From Microbacterium lushaniae (GTDB lineage Bacteria; Actinomycetota; Actinomycetes; Actinomycetales; Microbacteriaceae), in NCBI RefSeq assembly GCF_008727775.1, contig NZ_CP044232.1, forward strand, positions 1,922,001-1,986,000: DNA of 64,000 bases. The letters run 5' to 3'. This document shows positions 20,382-30,016 of the stretch, piece by piece. Made by a program: the position numbers and the translations under genes. The stretch's first letter is position 1; each line of letters opens with the position of its first letter. The notes below the pieces were generated by a model, which did not search any database, was not told where the DNA came from, and was given only the letters and a program-made list of their open reading frames with translations.

Positions 20382-21113
20382 TCACCAGCGGCCGAGCGCG
20401 ACGTTGGCGACCGACAGGGCCGCCGCGCCCGCGGTCGAGGTCCGAAGCACCGTCGTCCCGAGGCGCACCGGCTCCGCGCCGGCGGTCGACAGCGCCGACA
20501 GCTCGTTCGGCGACACACCGCCTTCGGGACCGACCACGAGAGCGATTCCGCGGGAATCGGCGCCGAGGTCCAAAGCGGTCAGCGGCTGTGTCGCCGACGG
20601 CTCGAGCACCAGCATCCGAACCCCCGGCATCAGCCGCGTGAGCCCGGCGGTGTCGACGGGCTCCGCCACTTCGGGCAGCCACGCGCGGTGGGCCTGCTTG
20701 GCGGCCTCCCGCACGATGGTGCGCCAGCGGGCGAGGGCCTTGTCGGCCTTGCCGTCCCAGCGAGACACGCTGCGCTCGGCCTGCCACGGGATGATGCGGT
20801 CGACGCCGAGCTCGGTGGCCGCCTGCACCGCGAGCTCGTCGCGGTCACCCTTCGCGAGGGCCTGCACGAGGATCAGCTGCGGGGTGGGCGCATCCACCGT
20901 CGTGCGCGTCGCGACGCGCACGACCACCTCCCGCGCAGACACCTGCGTCGCTGCACCCTCCAGCCACACTCCGCGGCCGTCGCCCACGGTCACCGTCTCC
21001 CCCGCACGCAGGCGCCGGACGTTCGCGGCGTGGTGTGCCTCGGCTCCGCTGAGCACCACGTCATCGCCGGGCTGCGCGGTGGACGCGGTGTCGGCGAGGA
21101 AGTGCAGCGCCAC
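20382..21113 (-). CDS. rsmE: 16S rRNA m3U1498 methyltransferase
   Basis: A SPOUT-class methyltransferase acting on 16S rRNA. The 243-residue protein has an N-terminal PUA-like domain (GAEAHHAANVRRLRAGE) and a trefoil-knot SAM site (ALVVGPEGGVSPNEL; VRLGTTVLRTSTAG). It follows dnaJ by only 3 bp, as in many actinobacteria. Confidence 0.95.
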   Translation of the reverse strand: MALHFLADTASTAQPGDDVVLSGAEAHHAANVRRLRAGETVTVGDGRGVWLEGAATQVSAREVVVRVATRTTVDAPTPQLILVQALAKGDRDELAVQAATELGVDRIIPWQAERSVSRWDGKADKALARWRTIVREAAKQAHRAWLPEVAEPVDTAGLTRLMPGVRMLVLEPSATQPLTALDLGADSRGIALVVGPEGGVSPNELSALSTAGAEPVRLGTTVLRTSTAGAAALSVANVALGRW

Positions 21114-21116
21114 GGG

Positions 21117-22238
21117 TCAGCCGTTCCGGAACCGGTCGCGCAGCTTCGCGAACAGCCCCTGATGGAACTCCGCCAGGTGCGGCCCCGGCGCCTTCGTGCG
21201 GCGGGCGAACTCCTCGATGAGGGCCCGCTCCTTGCCGTCCAGGCGGGTGGGGGTCACCACATGCACGCCCACCCGCAGGTCTCCGCGCTGCGTGCCGCGC
21301 AGCGGCGTGATGCCGCGGCCCTTGATGGTCAGGACGTCACCGGACTGCACACCGGGACGCACCTCCAGCTCCACCTCGCCGTCCAGAGCCTCGATCGTCG
21401 TCTCGGTGCCCAGGATGGCGTCGGGCATCGACACCTCCAGGGTCGCCAGCAGGTCATCGCCCTCGCGGCTGAACACCTCGTGCGCGGCGACGTGGATCTC
21501 CAGGTACAGGTCGCCGTTCGGGCCGCCCGCGGGGCCGACCTCGCCCGAGCCGGGGAGCTGGAGGCGAAGGCCGGTCTCCACGCCGGCGGGGATGTCCACC
21601 GACACGGTGCGGCGCGCGCGGACGCGGCCCTGGCCCTGGCAGGTCGCGCACGGGTACGGGATGGTCGTCCCGTAGCCCTGGCACGTGGTGCACGGCTGGG
21701 ACGTCACGACGTTGCCGAGGAGACTCCGCACGGTGCGCTGGACGTTGCCGCTGCCGTGGCAGATGTCGCACGTCACCTCGGACGTGCCGGGCTGGCAGCA
21801 CGAGCCCTGACACGTCTCGCACAGCACGGCGGTGTCGACCTCGAGGTCGCGGTGCGTGCCGAACACGATGTCGCCGAGCTCCAGGTTGACGCGCACCAGC
21901 GCATCCTGCCCGCGCTCGCGCCGCGACCGGGGACGCCCGGCGCGCCCGCCGCCGGCACCGCCGAAGAAGGTCTCGAAGATGTCGCTGAAGCCGCCGAAGC
22001 CTGCGGCCCCTCCCGCGCCGGCGAACGGATTCGAGTCGCCGCCCATGTCGTACCGGCGGCGCTGATCCGGGTCGCTGAGCACGTCGTACGCGTGCGTGAC
22101 GAGCTTGAAGCGCTCCGCCGCATCCTCGCCGGGATTGACGTCGGGATGCAGTTCTCGTGCCAGTCGCCGGTACGCACGCTTGATCTCGTCGGGTGACGCG
22201 TCGCGCGCGACGCCAAGGACCTCGTAATGGTCAGCCAC
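21117..22238 (-). CDS. dnaJ: Chaperone protein DnaJ
   Basis: An Hsp40 co-chaperone of DnaK, 373 residues. The J domain has HPD (ELHPDVNPG), then a Gly/Phe region ([15 protein letters not shown]), four zinc-binding repeats ([32 protein letters not shown]) and the C-terminal substrate domains. The first repeat ends in Cys rather than Gly. It lies 51 bp behind hrcA, the usual setting for the second actinobacterial dnaJ, so it is probably under CIRCE/HrcA control. Confidence 0.95.
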   Translation of the reverse strand: MADHYEVLGVARDASPDEIKRAYRRLARELHPDVNPGEDAAERFKLVTHAYDVLSDPDQRRRYDMGGDSNPFAGAGGAAGFGGFSDIFETFFGGAGGGRAGRPRSRRERGQDALVRVNLELGDIVFGTHRDLEVDTAVLCETCQGSCCQPGTSEVTCDICHGSGNVQRTVRSLLGNVVTSQPCTTCQGYGTTIPYPCATCQGQGRVRARRTVSVDIPAGVETGLRLQLPGSGEVGPAGGPNGDLYLEIHVAAHEVFSREGDDLLATLEVSMPDAILGTETTIEALDGEVELEVRPGVQSGDVLTIKGRGITPLRGTQRGDLRVGVHVVTPTRLDGKERALIEEFARRTKAPGPHLAEFHQGLFAKLRDRFRNG

Positions 22239-22289
22239 AGTCGCCTTCCTGCCCGCTCTCGGCGGGATCGTTCGTAGACCGGATGCGCC

Positions 22290-23330
22290 TCAGCGGCTGT
22301 TCTCGTCCTCTTCGAGCATCCGGGTCAGATAGTGCGCGACGGCGCGGACCGCCGCGAGGTTGGAGGGATAGTCCATCCGGGTGGGACCGAGCAGCCCGAC
22401 CCGGGCACCGCTGGCCGGCGCGTCGTAATCGCTCACGAGCACGGATGCCTCGGTCAGGCCGAACGGCTCGTTCTCACGTCCGATGCTCGCCGACAGACCC
22501 TGCTCGTCGGCGACCATCTCGCTCATCAGGCGCAGCAGCGTCACCTGCTCCTCGATCGCCTCCAGGAGCGGGTAGATACTGCCGCGGAAGTCGGATTCTC
22601 GGCGCGCGAGCGTCGCCGCACCGGCCATGACGAGCCGGTCCTGCCGGAACTCCTCGAGCTCCTCCGCCAGCACCCGCAGGATCGGCTGCGCCATGGCGTC
22701 GACGCCGCCGGCAGCGGGCGAGCTGCCGCTGAGGATCGTGGCCAGGCGCTCGGACGCATCGCGCACCGAGTGCCCCACGACGAGGCCTCCGATCCGGCTG
22801 CGCAGCTGGGCCAGATCGGACTCGGTGGGCTCCTCGCGAGAGAACGCCATCCGTTGCGTCACGCGACCCGTGTCGGTGACGACGACCACGAGCATGCGGC
22901 CGCCGCCCAGGCTGACGAGCTCGACGTGGGTGACGTTCGCCGTCGCGAACGAGGGGTACTGCACCATCGCGACCTGGCCCGTGAGGCGCGTCAGAGCGCG
23001 CACGGTGCGGCCGAGCAGGTCGTCGAGGTCGCCCGAGTCGTCGAGGAACGACACGATCGCCGAACGCTGCGCAGCCGAGAGCGGGCGCAGCTCCGCCAGG
23101 TGGTCGACGAAGACGCGGTAGCCCTTGTCGGTGGGAACGCGCCCGGAGGAGGTGTGGGGAGCGATGATCAGCTCCTCATCCTCCAGCAGCGCCATGTCGT
23201 TGCGGATGGTCGCCGCCGATACGCCGAACGCGTGCCGCTCGACGATCGCCTTGCTGCCGACCGGTTCTCTCGTGTCGACGAAGTCCTGCACGATGGCCCG
23301 CAGCACCTGGAGCCCGCGTTCGGTGACCAT
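22290..23330 (-). CDS. hrcA: Heat-shock repressor HrcA
   Basis: A repressor of chaperone genes that binds CIRCE operators. The 346-residue protein has an N-terminal winged helix (SAATIRNDMALLEDEELI; HTSSGRVPTDKGYR) and a GAF-like middle domain. ATG at 23330 begins the conserved MVTERGLQVL; an upstream ATG at 23375 lies within the operator. A CIRCE palindrome immediately upstream implies autoregulation. Confidence 0.96.
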   Translation of the reverse strand: MVTERGLQVLRAIVQDFVDTREPVGSKAIVERHAFGVSAATIRNDMALLEDEELIIAPHTSSGRVPTDKGYRVFVDHLAELRPLSAAQRSAIVSFLDDSGDLDDLLGRTVRALTRLTGQVAMVQYPSFATANVTHVELVSLGGGRMLVVVVTDTGRVTQRMAFSREEPTESDLAQLRSRIGGLVVGHSVRDASERLATILSGSSPAAGGVDAMAQPILRVLAEELEEFRQDRLVMAGAATLARRESDFRGSIYPLLEAIEEQVTLLRLMSEMVADEQGLSASIGRENEPFGLTEASVLVSDYDAPASGARVGLLGPTRMDYPSNLAAVRAVAHYLTRMLEEDENSR

Positions 23331-23348
23331 GGCACTCCTTTCCAGGCG

Positions 23349-23375
23349 CTGGCACTCATACACTCTGAGTGCCAA
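23349..23375 (-). promoter_or_regulatory. CIRCE operator for hrcA-dnaJ
   Basis: Two 9-bp arms separated by 9 bp: TTGGCACTC, nine bases, GAGTGCCAG on the minus strand. They match the CIRCE consensus TTAGCACTC-N9-GAGTGCTAA with conservative changes. The site begins 19 bp upstream of the hrcA start. Confidence 0.92.
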
Positions 23376-23408
23376 TTCTAGCGGAGAAGTCCGAACGGCC
23401 GCCGAGGC

Positions 23409-24626
23409 TCACTGCGTGAGGGTGCGGACGACCGCGTCGGCCAGCAGCCGCCCGCGCCGCGTGAGCACGATGTGGCCGCGCACCGCGTCCGCTCCCTCGA
23501 CGAGGCCGTCCGCCACGAGCCCTGCCACCGCGTGCCGCCCCTCCGCGAGCAGCTCCGCGACGGGGTAGCCCTCGCGGATGCGCGAGCGCAGCAGGACCTC
23601 CTCCAGACGCCGGGATGCCGCATCCGGCCGTTCCCGCCCCGCCGCCGGCGAGGCGCCCTGCGCGAGCCGCGCGGCGTAAGCGGCGGGGTGACGCACGTTC
23701 CACCACCGCAGCCCCGCGACGTGACTGTGCGCGCCGGGGCCGTAGCCCCACCAGTCGGCGCCGCGCCAGTAAGCGAGGTTGTGACGGGAGCGGTGCTCGG
23801 GCCCACGCGCCCAGTTGGAGACCTCGTACCACTGCAGTCCGGCGGCGCCGAGCATGTCGTCGGCGAGCTCGTACATGTCGGCTTCGAGGTCGTCGTCGGG
23901 TTCGGCCAGCTCTCCGCGGCGGATCTGGCGGGCCAGCTTCGTCCCGTCCTCCACGATGAGCGCGTACGCCGACAGGTGATCGGGTCCGAGCGAGATCGCC
24001 TCCTCGAGCGAGGCGCGCCAGTCCTCCAGCGACTCCCCCGGTGTGCCGTAGATGAGATCGACGCTCACATCCAGGCCGGCCGCACGCGCGGCGGCGACCG
24101 CGGTGCGCACGTTGGCGGGGTCGTGCGTGCGGTCAAGTGCCGCCAGCACGTGCGGGCGGGCGGACTGCATTCCGATCGACATGCGGGTCACCCCGGCCGC
24201 GGCCAGTTCGGCGGCCACCGCATCCGTCACGGTGTCGGGGTTGGCCTCCACCGTCACCTCGGCCCCGGGAACGAGGCCGTACGCATCGCGCACGCCGTCG
24301 AGCATCCGCGCGAGGTCGCCCGCGGGCAGGAGGGTGGGCGTGCCGCCGCCGAGGAAGACGGTGGATGCGGCCCGCAGCGGGCCGGCCGCCGCCATCACGC
24401 CGACCGACAGTTCGATTTCACGCAGCAGCGTGTCGGCGTACTGGTCCTGACGCGCGCCTCGCAACTCGGAGGAGGTGTACGTGTTGAAGTCGCAGTACCC
24501 GCACCGCACGCGGCAGAAGGGCACGTGCAGGTATACGCCGAAGTCGACGCCGGCATCGGTGCGCACGTCGAGTGGGAGCGCGCCGTCGGCCGGTGCCGGG
24601 TCGCCGAGAGGAAGGGCAGCGCCCAT
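23409..24626 (-). CDS. hemW: Radical SAM heme chaperone HemW
   Basis: It is related to the anaerobic coproporphyrinogen oxidase HemN but acts in heme delivery. The 405-residue protein has a 4Fe-4S motif CRVRCGYC (Cys38, 42, 45) directly followed by Asp-Phe, then FLGGGTPTLL and a C-terminal HemN domain. The ATG at 24626 overlaps the stop of the upstream DUF1990 gene (TGATG). A longer frame upstream is not needed. Confidence 0.93.
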   Translation of the reverse strand: MGAALPLGDPAPADGALPLDVRTDAGVDFGVYLHVPFCRVRCGYCDFNTYTSSELRGARQDQYADTLLREIELSVGVMAAAGPLRAASTVFLGGGTPTLLPAGDLARMLDGVRDAYGLVPGAEVTVEANPDTVTDAVAAELAAAGVTRMSIGMQSARPHVLAALDRTHDPANVRTAVAAARAAGLDVSVDLIYGTPGESLEDWRASLEEAISLGPDHLSAYALIVEDGTKLARQIRRGELAEPDDDLEADMYELADDMLGAAGLQWYEVSNWARGPEHRSRHNLAYWRGADWWGYGPGAHSHVAGLRWWNVRHPAAYAARLAQGASPAAGRERPDAASRRLEEVLLRSRIREGYPVAELLAEGRHAVAGLVADGLVEGADAVRGHIVLTRRGRLLADAVVRTLTQ

Positions 24627-25276
24627 CAGGACGACGTGGCGTACAGCGGCGAGATCGCGCGCAGATAACGCTGGAAGAGGTCGCGCCGGCGGTGGCGGAT
24701 GAGCCGGGGATACAGGCGGTAGATCAGCGCGGCGGGTGCGTCGAAGGCGCGCACGGTGAACCACACCTCGTCGTTGTCACGCCACTCCAGCAGGAAGAAC
24801 TCCTCCCCGCTGACGACCGAATTCCCCACGGTTCCGAGGATGAACCCGACGCGGCGGGGCTCCTCGACGACCGAGATCACGCGGAGTTCGGCGTCGGCGC
24901 GCAGACGGCGCACGCGTCCGTGCAGGCGGACGGTCGTCCCCGGGGCCACGAACGGCATGCCCTCCGCGTCGAACCGCTGCTCGGACTCAAGGCGACTGGG
25001 TGCGATCGGGTTGCCCTCGGCGTCGTATCCGACACCCGAGTACATCGGGCCGGGAGCTGGGCGCACATCGGTGATGGTCAGGCCGCCTTCCCGCTGTGCA
25101 GCCCACGACAGCAGGGCCTCGCTCGCGGTGGTGAAGCGCTCTTCGCCGCTGCCGATCCGCCAGCTCTCCTCCGCGGGGATCGAGCGCTCCGGCGGGTACT
25201 GGAGGAGGTCGGGCGCCTGCGTGGCCCCCACGGCGGCATAGTCCACCGTCTCATCTCGAAAAGTCCCGCGGCGCAT
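24626..25276 (-). CDS. DUF1990 family protein
   Basis: A 216-residue protein matching the actinobacterial DUF1990 family: N-terminal DYAAVGATQAP, a START-like beta-rich middle (VRLHGRVRRLRADAELRVISV) and the conserved VGFILGTVGNSVVSGEE followed by FDAPAALIYRLYPRLIRHRR. Biochemical role unknown. It overlaps the hemW start by one base. Confidence 0.82.
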   Translation of the reverse strand: MRRGTFRDETVDYAAVGATQAPDLLQYPPERSIPAEESWRIGSGEERFTTASEALLSWAAQREGGLTITDVRPAPGPMYSGVGYDAEGNPIAPSRLESEQRFDAEGMPFVAPGTTVRLHGRVRRLRADAELRVISVVEEPRRVGFILGTVGNSVVSGEEFFLLEWRDNDEVWFTVRAFDAPAALIYRLYPRLIRHRRRDLFQRYLRAISPLYATSS

Positions 25277-25333
25277 GCCTTCCAGGCTACTTCGCGTTGC
25301 CGAGTGATGTCTGCGGCCGCACCCCGAGGGGCG

Positions 25334-26059
25334 TCACTGATGAACGTGCGCGTGCTCGTGACTGTGCACGGCGGTCGCTCCCGGCCGCGTCCACTGCGCC
25401 GTCGGACGGCCGTCTCTGCGCCAGAACGAGTACGGCGCGATCTGAGGCCAGCCCTCGGGCGAGTCCTCCCACGCCTCACGGCGTCCGTAGGGCGTCAGGT
25501 CGAGCAGGTGCAGCGAGCTCATGATCGTCTCGACCCCGCGGCCGTACGTCTCGTACGTGAGGAAGACGCGGCCACCGACGCGCAGGTAGCTCGAGATGCC
25601 ACCACCCCCCGCGATCGCGGGATCGGTGATGCCGCGAGTGGAGTACCACGGATGCGTGTAGCCCATGAACTCGCGGAACGGCGCGACCTCTTCGTAGGGG
25701 CCCTCCGTGAAGACGGCGAAGGAGACGCCGGCCTCGCGGAGGTAGACCGCATCCTGGAAGTCCCAGATGCTGATCGTGCAGCCCTCGCACTGCTCTTCGA
25801 ACGGCTGCCCGTCGAACCACATGTGCTTGTAGACGACGAGTTCGTCGCGGCCGTCGAAGATGTCCAGGAGCGAGGTCGCGCCGTTCGGCCCGATCAGGGC
25901 CACGGGGTCGATCTCCGTCATGGGGAGCCTTCGGCGCTCCGCGGCGATCGCATCGCCCTCGCGAGTGTGCGCCTTCTCGCGCGCGAGCAGGACGGCGCGT
26001 CGGCGGTCCCACTCCTCGCCGTCGACGATCGGTGGCAGCGGTGTGCGGTGAGTGTCCAT
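25334..26059 (-). CDS. DUF899 thioredoxin-like family protein
   Basis: A 241-residue protein with a thioredoxin-like fold seen in the segment YKHMWFDGQPFEEQCEGC, which holds a CxxC pair, and the family hallmark HPWYSTRGITDPAI. It is often annotated as a dithiol-disulfide isomerase, though substrates are not established. The C-terminus is His-rich (HSHEHAHVH), a possible metal-binding tail. ATG at 26059 is chosen. It is divergent from an HxlR-type regulator 70 bp away that may control it. Confidence 0.85.
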   Translation of the reverse strand: MDTHRTPLPPIVDGEEWDRRRAVLLAREKAHTREGDAIAAERRRLPMTEIDPVALIGPNGATSLLDIFDGRDELVVYKHMWFDGQPFEEQCEGCTISIWDFQDAVYLREAGVSFAVFTEGPYEEVAPFREFMGYTHPWYSTRGITDPAIAGGGGISSYLRVGGRVFLTYETYGRGVETIMSSLHLLDLTPYGRREAWEDSPEGWPQIAPYSFWRRDGRPTAQWTRPGATAVHSHEHAHVHQ

Positions 26060-26129
26060 GCGCGGTACGCTAAACCTATCGCGCAGTCGTGTAAAGATTG
26101 CGGCGAACATTGCTGAAGGGCGGGCCGAC

Positions 26130-26810
26130 GTGCCGATCAAGCACACCTACGCCGAGCACGGCGATGCCTGCCGCGCGGCGAACGCGCTGGACGTCGTGGG
26201 CGATCGGTGGTCGCTCGTCATCGCGCGCGAGGTGGTCCTCGGCCCCAAGCGCTTCGCCGACCTGCTCGCCTCGGTGCGGGGCATCACCCCGAGCGTGCTG
26301 AGCGAGCGCCTGCGGACACTGCAGGCCGCCGGGGTCGTCGAACCGGTCGTGCTGAGCGACCTCGGTCGCACGCGCGCCTACCAGGCCACGCCGTGGGGGC
26401 GCGGGCTCGAGTCGGTCTTGGAGTCGCTCGGCCGATGGTACTCCGCCGGCCCCTCCCCCGAGACCGCCGGCGGGATGACCCCGGACGGCGTGGCGCTGGC
26501 GATGCGCACCATGGCACCACCCGGATGGTCGAGCGGCCCCGCCCTCGCCCTCACACTGCACGACGGACGGCTCTCCGATCCGCCCTCGTTCCCCTACACG
26601 GTCGATTCCGACGACGGGCGACTCACGGTGACGCCGGGACTCCCCGCGGCAGCGCGCACCAGCATCCGCGCCGACGCGACCGCGTGGAGCGAGGTGCTCT
26701 TCGGCACGACGTCGCTTGCCGCCGCCGAGCACGACGGCGGCGTCGTCGTCGGGGGCGACCGGAGCGAGGCGGCTCGCCTGGTCAAGGCGTTCCGGACGCC
26801 CGCGGCGTGA
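26130..26810 (+). CDS. HxlR-family transcriptional regulator
   Basis: A 226-residue protein. The N-terminal winged helix is of HxlR type (CRAANALDVVGDRWSLVIAREV; FADLLASVRGITPSVLSERLRTL). A C-terminal extension of about 110 residues resembles sterol-carrier-like domains fused to some members. GTG at 26130 is preferred over upstream ATG because the conserved domain begins directly after it. It is divergent from the DUF899 gene, the probable target. Confidence 0.85.
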   Translation: MPIKHTYAEHGDACRAANALDVVGDRWSLVIAREVVLGPKRFADLLASVRGITPSVLSERLRTLQAAGVVEPVVLSDLGRTRAYQATPWGRGLESVLESLGRWYSAGPSPETAGGMTPDGVALAMRTMAPPGWSSGPALALTLHDGRLSDPPSFPYTVDSDDGRLTVTPGLPAAARTSIRADATAWSEVLFGTTSLAAAEHDGGVVVGGDRSEAARLVKAFRTPAA

Positions 26811-26829
26811 CGTCGCGGCCTTCGCGCGC

Positions 26830-28677
26830 CTACTTCTGCTTGCCCTCGACGTCGCCGGAGAGCGCGGCGATGAACGCCTCCTGGGGCACCTCGACGCGGC
26901 CGACCATCTTCATGCGCTTCTTGCCCTCCTTCTGCTTCTCGAGGAGCTTGCGCTTGCGGGTGATGTCGCCGCCGTAACACTTGGCCAGCACGTCCTTGCG
27001 GATGGCGCGGATGTTCTCGCGGGCGATGATCCGCGCACCGATGGCCGCCTGGATGGGGACCTCGAACTGCTGCCGCGGAATGAGTTTGCGCAGGCGCTCG
27101 GTCATCATCGTGCCGTACGCGTAGGCCTTCTCACGGTGCACGATCGAGGAGAACGCGTCGACCGCTTCGCCCTGCAGCAGGATGTCGACCTTCACGAGGT
27201 CGGCCGTCTGCTGGCCGGCCGGTTCGTAGTCGAGACTGGCGTATCCCTGCGTCCGGCTCTTCAGGTGGTCGAAGAAATCGAAGACGATCTCGCCGAGCGG
27301 CATGATGTACCGCAGTTCCACGCGGTCCTCGCTGAGGTAGTCCATGCCGAGCAGCGAGCCGCGACGCGACTGGCACAGCTCCATCACGGTGCCCACGTAG
27401 TCCTTGGGCAGGAGGATGCCGACCTTCACGATGGGCTCGGACACCTCTGCGACGCGCCCATCCGGATACTCGCTGGGGTTGGTCACCGAGATCGTCTCGC
27501 CGGTGTCGGTGGTGACCTCGTACGTCACCGACGGTGCGGTGGTGATGAGGTCGAGATCGAACTCACGGGACAGCCGCTCGGTGATGATCTCCAGGTGCAG
27601 GAGACCCAGGAAGCCGCAGCGGAACCCGAAGCCGAGCGCGACCGAGGTCTCCGGTTCGTAGTGGAGCGACGCATCCGACAGCTTCAGCTTGTCCAGCGCC
27701 TCGCGGAGGTCGCCGTAGTCGCTGCCGTCGATCGGGTAGATCCCGGAGAACACCATCGGCTTGGGGTCGGTGTAGCCCGGCAGAGCCTGGGTGGCGGGCT
27801 TGCGCGCCGTCGTGATCGTGTCGCCGACCTTCGACAGGCGCACGTCCTTCACGCCCGTGATGAGATACCCGACCTCGCCGACGCCGAGCCCGCGCGAGGG
27901 CACCGGCTCCGGGCTGGAGACCCCGATCTCGAGCAGCTCGTGGGTGGCCTTCGTCGACATCATCTGGATGCGCTCGCGCGGTTCCAGTGCGCCGTCGATC
28001 ATGCGCACGTAGGTGACGACACCGCGGTAGGCGTCGTACACCGAGTCGAAGATCATGGCGCGCGCGGGCGCGTCGGCGTCACCGCGGGGCGCGGGGATCT
28101 CCTCGACGATCCGGTCCAGCAGTTCTTCCACGCCCTGGCCCGTCTTGCCACTGACCCGCAGCACGTCCTCCGGGCGGCCGCCGATGAGGCCGGCCAGTTC
28201 GGCGGCGAACTTCTCCGGGTCGGCGGCGGGGAGGTCGATCTTGTTCAGCACCGGGATGATGTGCAGATCGTTCTCCAGCGCCAAATACAGGTTCGCCAGG
28301 GTCTGCGCCTCGATGCCCTGCGCGGCGTCGACGAGCAGGATCGCGCCCTCGCAGGCGGCCAGCGACCGGCTCACCTCGTAGGTGAAGTCGACGTGACCCG
28401 GGGTGTCGATCATGTTCAGCGCGTACGTCTCGGCGGCGGAGGCCCACGGCATGCGCACGGCCTGACTCTTGATCGTGATGCCGCGCTCGCGCTCGATGTC
28501 CATGCGGTCCAGGTACTGGGCGCGCATGTCGCGGTCGGCGACGACGCCGGTGATCTGCAGCATCCGATCGGCCAGCGTCGACTTGCCGTGGTCGATGTGG
28601 GCGATGATGCAGAAGTTGCGGATCAGCTCGGGAGGGGTCGCAGACGGCTCGAGAGGCTTCAGGGCACGGGGTGACAT
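26830..28677 (-). CDS. lepA: Elongation factor 4 (back-translocase LepA)
   Basis: A ribosome-associated GTPase, 615 residues. G motifs are [21 protein letters not shown] and NKIDLP. EF-G-like domains and the LepA-specific C-terminus ([17 protein letters not shown]) follow. It stands alone and converges on the HxlR gene. Confidence 0.97.
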   Translation of the reverse strand: MSPRALKPLEPSATPPELIRNFCIIAHIDHGKSTLADRMLQITGVVADRDMRAQYLDRMDIERERGITIKSQAVRMPWASAAETYALNMIDTPGHVDFTYEVSRSLAACEGAILLVDAAQGIEAQTLANLYLALENDLHIIPVLNKIDLPAADPEKFAAELAGLIGGRPEDVLRVSGKTGQGVEELLDRIVEEIPAPRGDADAPARAMIFDSVYDAYRGVVTYVRMIDGALEPRERIQMMSTKATHELLEIGVSSPEPVPSRGLGVGEVGYLITGVKDVRLSKVGDTITTARKPATQALPGYTDPKPMVFSGIYPIDGSDYGDLREALDKLKLSDASLHYEPETSVALGFGFRCGFLGLLHLEIITERLSREFDLDLITTAPSVTYEVTTDTGETISVTNPSEYPDGRVAEVSEPIVKVGILLPKDYVGTVMELCQSRRGSLLGMDYLSEDRVELRYIMPLGEIVFDFFDHLKSRTQGYASLDYEPAGQQTADLVKVDILLQGEAVDAFSSIVHREKAYAYGTMMTERLRKLIPRQQFEVPIQAAIGARIIARENIRAIRKDVLAKCYGGDITRKRKLLEKQKEGKKRMKMVGRVEVPQEAFIAALSGDVEGKQK

Positions 28678-28754
28678 GTCCCGTCGATTCTACGGGGGCG
28701 GCGCCTGAGGAACGGGCAGGCGCCGCAGCCCGTCCACCGGGCGCCACGCCGAGA

Positions 28755-28812
28755 GTGCATCGACTCGGCGAGAGTGCACCGGATTCGGTGCACTCTCGCC
28801 GACTCGATGCAC
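28755..28812. repeat. 26-bp-arm palindrome between lepA and a hydrolase
   Basis: Arms at 28755-28780 and 28787-28812 are reverse complements with a single mismatch, separated by six bases (GGATTC). The motif GAGAGTGCA recurs within the arms. There is no U-tract on either strand, and the element lies upstream of both divergent genes, so a terminator is unlikely. It looks like a mobile or REP-like palindrome. Confidence 0.85.
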
Positions 28813-28850
28813 ATTCGAGGGGCGCGCGGGGCGTGGTTAGGCTGGACGGC

Positions 28851-29570
28851 ATGACGGTCCAGGTGGTGCTCGTGCACGGCATCCGGACGTCGGCCACCAT
28901 GTGGCGCGCGCAGGTGGCGTACCTCCGAGAACGCGGCATCCCTGTGACCGCCGTCGACCTGCCCGGGCACGGATCGCGCCTCGGCGAGACGTTCAGCCTC
29001 GAGGGCGCCTTCGCCGCCATCGACTCCGCCGTCCGTGCCGCTGCCGAGCACGGGCCCGTCCTGCTGGTCGGGCACTCGATGGGCGGGCTCCTGACGATCG
29101 AGTACGCCGGGGCGGCCGATGCGCCGCCGGTCGCCGGTCTCGTCGCCGCATCCTGCACCGCCATCCCACGTGGCGTGGGGCTCGCCGCCTACCGGATGAT
29201 CGCGCGGGGCTTCGACGCGCTGCCGGGCCGCGGCATCAAGATCACGAAGTACATGCTGGGCAAGACGCTCCCCGCCGAGACGCGGGACGACTTCGGCGCC
29301 GGCGGCTACGCGTTCGACGCCCAGGACGCCGCGATGGCGAGCCTGTCGGTGCTGGATCTGCTGACGGCGCTCCGACGCATCCGCGTGCCCGTGTGGTTCG
29401 TCAACGGTCAGTACGACCAGCTCCGGATCAACGAGCGGCTGTTCCGCAAGGTCGCCCCCGACGCCGAACTGATCGTCGTCCCGCGCACCACACACCTGGT
29501 CTCCGCGATGCGCCCGGAGGTCTTCAACGCGGTGCTGAACCTCGCGATCACGACCATCGAGCAAGACTGA
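28851..29570 (+). CDS. Alpha/beta-fold hydrolase
   Basis: A 239-residue cytosolic hydrolase. The oxyanion region is VLVHGIRTS, the nucleophile elbow is VGHSMGG, the acid is likely Asp in NGQYDQLR and the His is in [11 protein letters not shown] at 28851. No cofactor or pathway context; the substrate is unknown. It precedes rpsT by 112 bp. Confidence 0.85.
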   Translation: MTVQVVLVHGIRTSATMWRAQVAYLRERGIPVTAVDLPGHGSRLGETFSLEGAFAAIDSAVRAAAEHGPVLLVGHSMGGLLTIEYAGAADAPPVAGLVAASCTAIPRGVGLAAYRMIARGFDALPGRGIKITKYMLGKTLPAETRDDFGAGGYAFDAQDAAMASLSVLDLLTALRRIRVPVWFVNGQYDQLRINERLFRKVAPDAELIVVPRTTHLVSAMRPEVFNAVLNLAITTIEQD

Positions 29571-29682
29571 TAGACTCGGTGATTGGCTTGCGTGTGGGTT
29601 CCCACCCTCACGACCGCCGTGCGACACCCCTCTCTTGTCTCGCGGCATTGACCAGATCACTCCGAACGAAAGACCGTCGAAC

Positions 29683-29943
29683 GTGGCGAATATCAAGTCG
29701 CAGATCAAGCGCAACAAGACCAACGAGAAGGCGCGTGCGCGCAACAAGGCCGTCAAGAGCGAGCTGAGGACCGAAGTGCGTCGTACGCGCGAGGCCATCG
29801 CCGCCGGCGACAAGGCCGCCGCGCAGAAGGCACTGGTCACGGCGACCAAGAAGCTCGACAAGGCCGTGAGCAAGGGCGTCATCCACGAGAACCAGGCGGC
29901 GAACCGCAAGTCGGCCATCGCCAAGAAGGTCGCAGCCCTCTAA
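29683..29943 (+). CDS. rpsT: 30S ribosomal protein S20
   Basis: An 86-residue, Lys- and Ala-rich helical protein starting GTG ([21 protein letters not shown]). It binds 16S rRNA early in 30S assembly. Followed within 10 bp by a strong terminator. Confidence 0.97.
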   Translation: MANIKSQIKRNKTNEKARARNKAVKSELRTEVRRTREAIAAGDKAAAQKALVTATKKLDKAVSKGVIHENQAANRKSAIAKKVAAL

Positions 29944-29953
29944 GACCACGATC

Positions 29954-29983
29954 AAGGCCCGTCCCGTTCGCGGGACGGGCCTT
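29954..29983. terminator. Bidirectional terminator of rpsT and holA
   Basis: A perfect 13-bp stem (AAGGCCCGTCCCG against CGGGACGGGCCTT) with a TTCG tetraloop. It lies 10 bp after rpsT and 33 bp beyond the convergent holA stop. Confidence 0.85.
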
Positions 29984-30016
29984 CGTCGTGCCCGGGCGCA
30001 TCCAGGCCGCGGAGGT

